Shown here: positions 12,801 to 21,800 of the stretch, piece by piece | Position numbering within the stretch: the first letter of the stretch is position 1 | Layout: the number at the start of each line of letters is the position of its first letter | The notes under the pieces: model-generated | What the model was told of the DNA's origin: nothing | Seen by the model: the letters and a program-made list of their open reading frames with translations, nothing else | The model's database searches: none | Source of the DNA: Strongylocentrotus purpuratus | Taxonomy: Eukaryota > Echinodermata > Echinoidea > Camarodonta > Strongylocentrotidae | Length of the DNA: 64,000 nucleotides | Direction: 5' to 3' | Assembly (NCBI RefSeq): GCF_000002235.5 | Contig: NW_022145595.1 | Span: forward strand, 28,585,162-28,649,161 | Program-made: the position numbers and the translations under genes

Positions 12801-15800
12801 GATCATATCTTTATAACGAATAATAATTTTTCATTCATATTTATCATGATTAAGATCAATATCCGTCCGGTCAAGTTGAGGTCAATAAACGTGCGTAAAT
12901 GCGCGCGTGCGCGCTCGTCCGCGCGTTTACGCGCGCGCAAAAGTTTAAAATGCTCTAAATCATCCCAATTTTTTTTTGCATACGTTTCAGGCCATATGGA
13001 GCATTTGATAAAAAAATTACGCACACGCGCATGCGCGCGCGTTTTCGCGCGTACTGGCATTTTGCAACATAGAATCGCCGATTTTTTTCTGTCATCATAT
13101 TCGGTACATTTTTCCAAGCATTTTGATAATTTGTTCACCGTTTATTAACGCAATGAGCGTCCGTCAAAGTTGACAGCACGCGCGGATTTGCGTTATCTTT
13201 ATCCACAATACATGGGCAAAAACATGCCTATATAAATTTCATTTTAACTCTTTAGAATAGATAGAAACTCCTAATATTTTTTCATATTTGGATAGATTAT
13301 GAAATGGAGATATGATTTCATGTCTCATTTGACCCTCAATTAAGTCATAATGTCATCATAATGGCCTCCAAACTCAAAATTTAAATTTGCATATTATGAC
13401 GTTTGCATATTTTTGGGAAATTGATTGTATTTCTGTAAATATAGATTGTTTTTCTCTTTAATTTCGATATTTTCTAGCTGAGATAATTTTCTACAAATGC
13501 AGTGACCACACCTTTCAAGTTTGGCAAAGGTATCATGGCGTATTTTTGCGATTAAAGGAGGCATGTCAGTTTTTCACATTTTGCGTGTATTGTCTATGGG
13601 ACATGACTATTTCTCAAAACTGGATTCTACATTTCCCTCTTTCGCGAGCAATATCTCTGTTGTTTTATCTTTGTTTACGCTGAGCTTCGAGTATGTTGTA
13701 GCGGAGACAATAAGCTATCTCAAATGTGTCTTTTATTTTTCGATTAGATGCCGGGATCATGCTCATATTGCACTTGCAAAGTGGGATTTGAGAATCCAAT
13801 TTTCCGTTTACGTGTAATCGCTATGTGAATTGTTTTGGTATATCGTTAACGCACTTGAATTCTATCCTCGAAGTCCCTGGTTCGAGTCTGGGCGTCTCCA
13901 ACCACTTTTTTTCCTTTACTTTTTTTTTTTCTTTTTGACCTTTCACTGTACCATCTCCTTTGATTATTAAAACACGTACATCTGCGAATAAACTATTTGC
14001 TTTATTATTACCCTATTTTCACTTAAACGATTACTTGTTGTGTCTAATCCCTATGGGAGATGACTTTTCCTCAAATCTGGATTCTACATTTCTGTCTTTT
14101 GCGAGCAATATCGCCGTTATTCCTGCTTGGATTTTGTTAATATTTGAGGATGTTGTAGCTGAGACTATATGCTATCTAAATCACCCCTCATTTTTTCAAT
14201 AAGATATCAGGATCACGCTCATGATCATGATCATCTTCATTATCATTTATCAATTACATTTTCATTTCTTTGAATAAGATAAAATCGTCAAAAGGTGTTC
14301 TTCATGATGTAAATTAGAGTCAAATGTGTAACTGGTTACTGCACAGGGTCAAAGGTCATATATTGTTTCAATCTATCTTCCCTAGATCCAAGATGATCAA
14401 GGAGACACAATTTAATCTTGACATATGAATAGATCATAATGGGAGAAGCATTTTACAAAATAATATATCGTGTAATGCCTTATTCGTTATGTAAACCATT
14501 ATCATACGTATCACCTAATTCGTCTAAGTGACGAATTAAAGTCTAGTTTATTTATTATTATTCTTCCTCGAATTTGTTCGCAGGATATCTCAAGACTGAA
14601 TAAAGCCATTATCATGAAACTTGCCATGATGATAGATCTTAGTCTAACTTAGAACTGCATGACTTTTCAATGACTCAAGGTCATCGTGACGTCATCTAGG
14701 CGCCATTTTGTGAAAATCAACTTATGATCATATCTTCATAACGGAAAGGAAATTCTCATTTATAATTATCAGGATTAAGATCAGTATCCGTCCGGTCAAT
14801 TTCAGGTCAATAAATGCACGCAAAAATGCGCGTACGCGTTTGTGCGCGCGTTAACGCGCGCGTAAAATTTTAAATTGCTCAAAATCGTCTTAAATTTTTT
14901 TTGCATACGTTTTAGGCCATTATAAGCATTTTATAAAAAATCGCGCAAAACGCGCATTTTTGCGCGTTTTCGTTCGTCACGGCCGAACAAAAAATAATTA
15001 CCCCTCAATTTTTTTTGACAGGATATTCCTCATATTTTTCTGAACAATTTGATACCATGTTCATCTTTTTATCACTATTAATAACGGAATGAGCGTCCGT
15101 TGAAGATAAATATCCGTGCGTGCGAGCTCATGTATTACATAGCATATATGGGCAAAAACATGCCTATAAAAAGTACATCGGGATGAATAAGGACTGCCAA
15201 TTTTGTTTCATATTTAGATACAGTATGAGTCGGAGATATGATTTCATATCTTATTAGGCCATTAAATACATCTTGACGTCATCATAATGGCCTTGAAATC
15301 AAAATACAAAATTGCATATTATGACGTCATTATATTTATGGAAAATTTAGTGTATTTCTCATAATATTGACTGATTTTCTTCCAAATTTCGGTATCTTGT
15401 AGTTGAGGCAATTGCCTTCAAGGTAAATACGCACTACTTTTTATTTCATTGACGTCATCATAGTACAAAATTCAATTAAAGGCCACATTTCAGAATTTTC
15501 TTAATTTGCGTGTTATGCCTGAGGAAGGTGAATTTCGTTCAAATCATGAATCTTCATGACATTGATCTTTGAGCACTATCTAGCTTATTTGTACTCTATG
15601 TTCTCCCAAATTCTGATACGGTGTAGCTAATAAATTATCTACAATATTGACGTACATCATTTATCATTTCGATGACATCATCATAGTGAAAATTTCAATT
15701 AAAGGTGACATGTCAGAATTTTCTTAGTTTGCGTGTTAGGCGACTTTTTCTGAAATCCTGATTCTACAAATCTCTATCGAATACCTGAAGGGGGCGCTAT

Positions 15801-18800
15801 ACCACTCTTAATGATGGTCTTTATCGTATTTATGATCATTATCATTAAATCATCATCGGCACACTTTCATGATAACAAAAAAGCACGTATCACCTAATTC
15901 GTCAAAGTGACGAATTAAAGTCTAGTTTTGTTTGTTTTTCTGTTTGTATACAAATGAAGTTATTACAAAGATTGAATATTTGGGCAGCTGTCATCTGATA
16001 AATGACATTCTCACTGTAAAGAACATGACAACAATTTTTGATAGCTCACTTCATTTGCTCACAAACTTTTGAAATTAGAAAGTTTATATTCTGGCAAGAG
16101 AATTCAGCCTCAGCCACCAACCCCCGCTCCCCCCCCCCCCCCCCACTTCAGGCGTAAGTTGTGCCTATACCACTTTTTATCATAGTATAACTTTTCTTTT
16201 GTTCATCTTGATGCAGATAATGTACCATATTTTGAAAATAATTATATTTTTGCCCAATTCATCTCTTCATGAGGCTAGCTGCCTTTGTTAAATGACATCC
16301 AGATCCCGGATGTAAAATCCTCTGTGTAACAGCTATTTAATTTATATCAATTCAGTACACTATACCTCTAAATTTGACGTACCTTTTAGATATGTCTTTA
16401 TTGATTAAAAAAAATTATAATGGATCTCAATCAACCCCTCCAAAAAGAATTAAATTCTAAGAGGACAAAACTGAACACAAAATTCGTATTTTTAATCATT
16501 TTTTTAATTGATGTCGATAAATCTTAAAATCGCAGAAACTAGAAATTCCTACATGTCAGAACTAATGCCAAAAACTGCATATTTTTGTATTTTTATAGCT
16601 GGTATTCAGACAACCGTTGAGACCCTGTACTGGGCCATGGCTCTCCTTGCAACCTACCCAGAAATCCAGGAAAAGATCCGCGCCGAGATCGACGATGTCA
16701 TCGGCCGTGATCGTCTTCCTACCATCAATGACCGCGGGAAGCTCCCCTACACGGAGGCAAGCCTCTATGAAGTGTTGCGGTACAGCAGTATTGCTCCGAC
16801 CGCTCTTCCTCATGCTACTACCAGGGATACAGAATTCGGTAATAATGAGAAAAGATTCCTCATTAATTAAAAGCCATTTTAATGGGTGGATGGAGGGGCG
16901 TATGGGACACACTTTTTGAAATATGCTAGGTACTGCTATGTCAGGCATATTCCAGCACTTCCTAGAGAGAAAGATCGTGAGGCAGTAATGTGTGAAAAGC
17001 TATAATGCGCTTTATGTGTAAAGTAGATGCAAGTGATCGTAGTTATGGTTAAAACTTAAATGCATTATCTTGTGGATTCTTATTCTTTCTTGAGCTGTCC
17101 GTGATGTCAAATGAGGGATAAGATAATGTTTGAGGATTTTCACGCGGCGAGGCGCAGCAGGTTGCAGAAAAATCGGGAAAATGTCTTCCCCAAAATATAC
17201 CGTGATACATAATGTATCGAGATCAAACTGCTGATGGTTTGTTGATGTATAGAACCGAACTCATCCTCAAAGTTATGGAAATAGATTTTTTTCAAATTTC
17301 AATATTACACGTGGGATGTATAAGTTATATGCATATGAATGCATCATCTTTTGTCAATTGATACTTGTTTCAACTGCACTCAGTGTTGCCTTTCATACTT
17401 TCTATCTGTCTATAAAGGTCATGGTTTTGTGTTACAGTGTTAGAGATTGCTTGTGTATTAAAACTGTTGCTTACATTAAATGTTCCTGGCTCCCGTTGAC
17501 TTTGCAGGTGGCTATCATATCCCTAAAGGGACAGTGGTGATGATCAACACACACTCCATGCACTATGACCCTCAAGAATGGGACCAACCGGACAAGTTCA
17601 TGCCAGGTAAAAATGATTTCTACAACGTACCTCTGAGAGGGATATCTTCAATTTCAATTTTTCAATTTCATTTATTTCCACAGATTCATGAAAGACAAAT
17701 ATAAATTACAATAAAATATTAAAGCATTACAACAAAGATGAACCTGCAGAGGGGGTGATCAAAAACCACAGAGGTTTACAATATCAAAATACAATAGTTT
17801 TTTTTTTAAATAAACAATAAACACATACAAAAACATATATAAATATTACATGCAAATCTATGTGTGAGGTGAGTAGAAGTGGGTTGGTGGCACCAAGAAA
17901 TACAATATAGAGAGGAAATGAATGATTTGCAGGAAAGAAGAAAGAAAGAAAAAAAGGAAAGAAATAGTGAGAAAAATAGTAAGAAACGCCGTACAAACTA
18001 AATCTTAAGAGTACGATACGAGATCAAATATTGTTCCAATTTTGACTTGAAAGAATAAAGTGATGAGCAGCTGACAATATCATTGGGAATTCAATTCCAT
18101 AGTGATGGTCCACTAAAATAAATGTTCCTTTGAAGAAAAGTTGTTTTAACAGAGGGCAAATGAAACTAATTTGAACTTCTTGTTTCATAACAGTGAATTT
18201 CAGCATTAACAATGATCATCTCATTAAAAATACATGGCAGCTGATTTTTCTTGAAAAGAAACATAAATTGAGCGAGTTGCATATAATATAGAGATGTCAC
18301 ATTCAAAATATTCAAGCGTTTATACAAGGATACAGTATGTGCAAGATATGGAGAGTTTGTTATTGCACGAACAGCCTTTTTTGTAAAACCTGCAAACGGT
18401 TTGTTAAGGTAATTAAACATCCACCCCAAGCTAAGACAGCATATGAAAAATGTGGCAAGATTAGGGTATTGTACAAATTCATTAATATTTTTTGGGGAAG
18501 CAGTTTATTAACACTTTAAATAAATCCCAGTACACTGGCAATTTTTGAAGATATGTAACTGACATGACTTTTCCAAGAAAGGTACTCTTCTATGTAAACT
18601 CCTAAAAATTTAGTTGAATTAACTCTGGTGAGCAACACATTATCAAATTTTACATTAAATTCATTAAAGTCACCTCCAACCTTTCTTCTCCTGAATACGA
18701 TATAATTAGTTCTTTTCATAATTATTAACAACAAGTTTATTAGCAGTGAAATATTTGCAAATTTTTACTAAGTTCTTGGTGTAAAAACCTCATTTACATG

Positions 18801-21800
18801 TTGCACAGTTTTCCCTGATAATAATATATTGGTGCCATCAGCAAATAAAACAAAATTAAGCTGGTCTGACACAAAGTGTAGATCATTTATAAACAACTAA
18901 AACAATAGGACTAAGAACACTGCCTTGGGGTACTCCTGTTGAAAAGATCTGTGATTGAGAACAAACATTTTTTAAATTTAACAAACTGTTATCCTATTCA
19001 AAAGGTAATTTTTGAACCATTTGAGAGGAGTTCCCCGTATGCCATAAAATGATAGCTTTTGTAACAAAATAGAATTTTAATTAATTCAATTTATTTATTC
19101 AACCATAAAAATACATATACAATAATAATTCATAAAAATATAAAAACATGGGGTTAGGAGCCCCTGAAGAAGTTTGAAAACAAACTTGTGATTGGGGCAC
19201 CAACCATGACAGATATATCGAGAAAAATTATTTAAAAAAACATTAACGGGAAAACAAATATATACAGGGGAAAAGATTATAAGATCTATATAAGGATAAA
19301 ACATTTACAGCAAAGCACCAGCCATGAACGCACATGGGACACGACGTCAAGCGACACTGCGTCCCTATATGCGCCCCCGCTGGCGCTTTGCAGTATTACA
19401 AAACATTTATATACAAAATATAAAAAATTAAAAAAAGAACAAGTGAAGCAAATTATTCATTATTTAATTGAGCGTGGTTTTTGTACTGCAAGAACATTTC
19501 ATTTTTCAAGAGTTTTTTAAAAATTTATCAAGAGTTTTAATGATCTGAAATATCTGAGTACGATAGCCCTCCATCATGTTCAATTTGAATTACATTCGTG
19601 AAGATGTTATCTATCACAGTAGCAGATTTATCAGAGATACCTGTAGGCTTAGTGATGACTGTAAATAAGTTGTAGAGAAACATAGTATCAAGAAATTCTT
19701 TACTTTTTGCGTGACTTTCAGTATTTAATAAATTAATATTGTAGTCTCCAATTGAGTATAATAATTTTGTTTCTGTCTGTATTGAAGAAAGAAGAGAATC
19801 TAACTCACCTAGAAAAGAATCAATGTCAGTATTAGGTGGCCTATAAATATTTCCAACAATAATATTTTTAGAATTAACGTCAACAATTTCAATAAATGCA
19901 GGTTGAAGGAATGAGTTATTTATAGTTAAGTCCGGTCTCTCCAAGAAATCAACGCTTTCTGAAATATACAAGGCAACACAATAGTTAGTACAGTCGAACG
20001 CTTTAGATAAATCAAGAAATATACCAACTGGAATTAGCTTATTTTCCAATGCCTGCGTTACAAGATTTAAAAATTCAGTTAGAGCCATGGATGTTGAGTG
20101 TTTTTCACGAAATCCAAATTTTTTAGCATATAAAATATCATTCTTATTCAAGTAGTTAATGAGACGTTTGTAGACCAATTTTTCTAATATTTTTGAAAAG
20201 ATTGGCAAGATAGAAATAGGTTGATACTTTTCTATTTTTTCTTTACAGAGATTTTTATGAAGGGGTATTACTTTTGCTAATTTTAATTGATCTGGAAGTT
20301 GTCCTGAAATAAAAGACTCATTAAAAATATGACAAAGGTGTTTGGCATAAACATGTATAGTTTTCTTAACAATCTCTGGTTCAATATCATCATGTCCGGC
20401 ACTTTTATTTGCTTTAAAACTACGAACAATCTCGACAATTTCTCCCTCAGTAATAGGTTTTAAGAAAAAAGAATTGGAATAATTACCTTGTAAAAAACAA
20501 TTGAAGTCATTTGTGGAAGAGCATTGATTTCCTAGTGAGGCTCCAATAGAAACAAAATAGACATTGAACAACTTTGTAATTCTTATATTGTCATAAATTT
20601 TGTCACCTTCATTTAAAATAAATTCAGGATGGACACCCTGGGGTTTCCTCCTTATTATTTCATTAATATACTTCCAAGTCTTTTGCATATTGCCTCCCAC
20701 GGACTGAAATTATGTAAATAATATTCTTTTTTCACATATCTTATATCTTTATTCAGCTTATTTCGAAATGTTTTAAAATTAGGTTCTTTCTCCAGTGATG
20801 GTTTGGAAAGATATATTTAATACAATCTATTCTTCTTTTTTACACCGTTTTTCTAATTTGTTTAACACTTTCCCTTTCCTTAATTGTAATCTTTCTAAGT
20901 GGAAAACAGGAAACATATATGTTTTTAAAAGCATTCATGAAGAGATTATACTTCATATCAACATCAGATGTATTATACATATTTTGAAAATTCAAGGTAT
21001 TAAATAATTGAAAACCAGAGTCGGTTATCTTGCGTTTATAAAATACTCTTTCGGAATTCACTGGTTTATTCCAAGAGAGAGTGGTAAATATAGGTCAGAA
21101 TACCAATTTTTAAAACTTCATGTACTGTATTTGAAAAAATGTTATCGATAAAAGTTGCACTTTCCTTAGTAATTCTAGTCGGATTACAAATAATTGGGAA
21201 AAAACAATGAGATGCCATTAGTTCGGCAAAGTCATTTACATAAAGGCACACATCCATTTTCATTAAATCAATATTGTAATCGCCCATAAGTTAACAGTCT
21301 TTATGTTCTTTTTGGAGTTTGGATAACACTGTATAGATATCATTGATGAATATTCCAACCGAATGATTAGGCGGTCTATTCATAATAGCTCTGATTAAAA
21401 TATTTTTGTCACTCTCTCTTGGAATTTCAATAAAGATCATTTCATATTGTTTGTTTACTACAGTAAGATCAGAACGATGAAAATATTTTAAATTATTGTG
21501 TATCAGAATTCCAACACCTCCTCCATGACCTTTAACTCTGCCACAGTTTACATAAGAATAATTTGGAGGAACAAATAATGAAAAAATTTCATCCTGATTC
21601 ATCCAAGTTTCATTTAGAGCTATCACGTCAAATGTGACTGACAGAGAAGCTATGTAATCATATATATTTTCATAATTCTTCCTTCAAATCAAATCAAATC
21701 AAATCATTTATTTCCAAATTCCAACATCAATTAAAAACAATGTGTAAAAAACAGTCAATAGGCAATAAAAACATTATAAACTATGATATTTCAATCAAAC

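Noticed and set aside
13830..13905. Second tRNA-like segment with a GGTTCGAGTC B-box
   Set aside because: No complete cloverleaf could be drawn and it lies inside a repeat; at most a SINE fragment.
19537..20700. 387-codon open frame as a possible host gene
   Set aside because: It reads LINE RT joined to a LINE endonuclease piece, a product of nested insertion.
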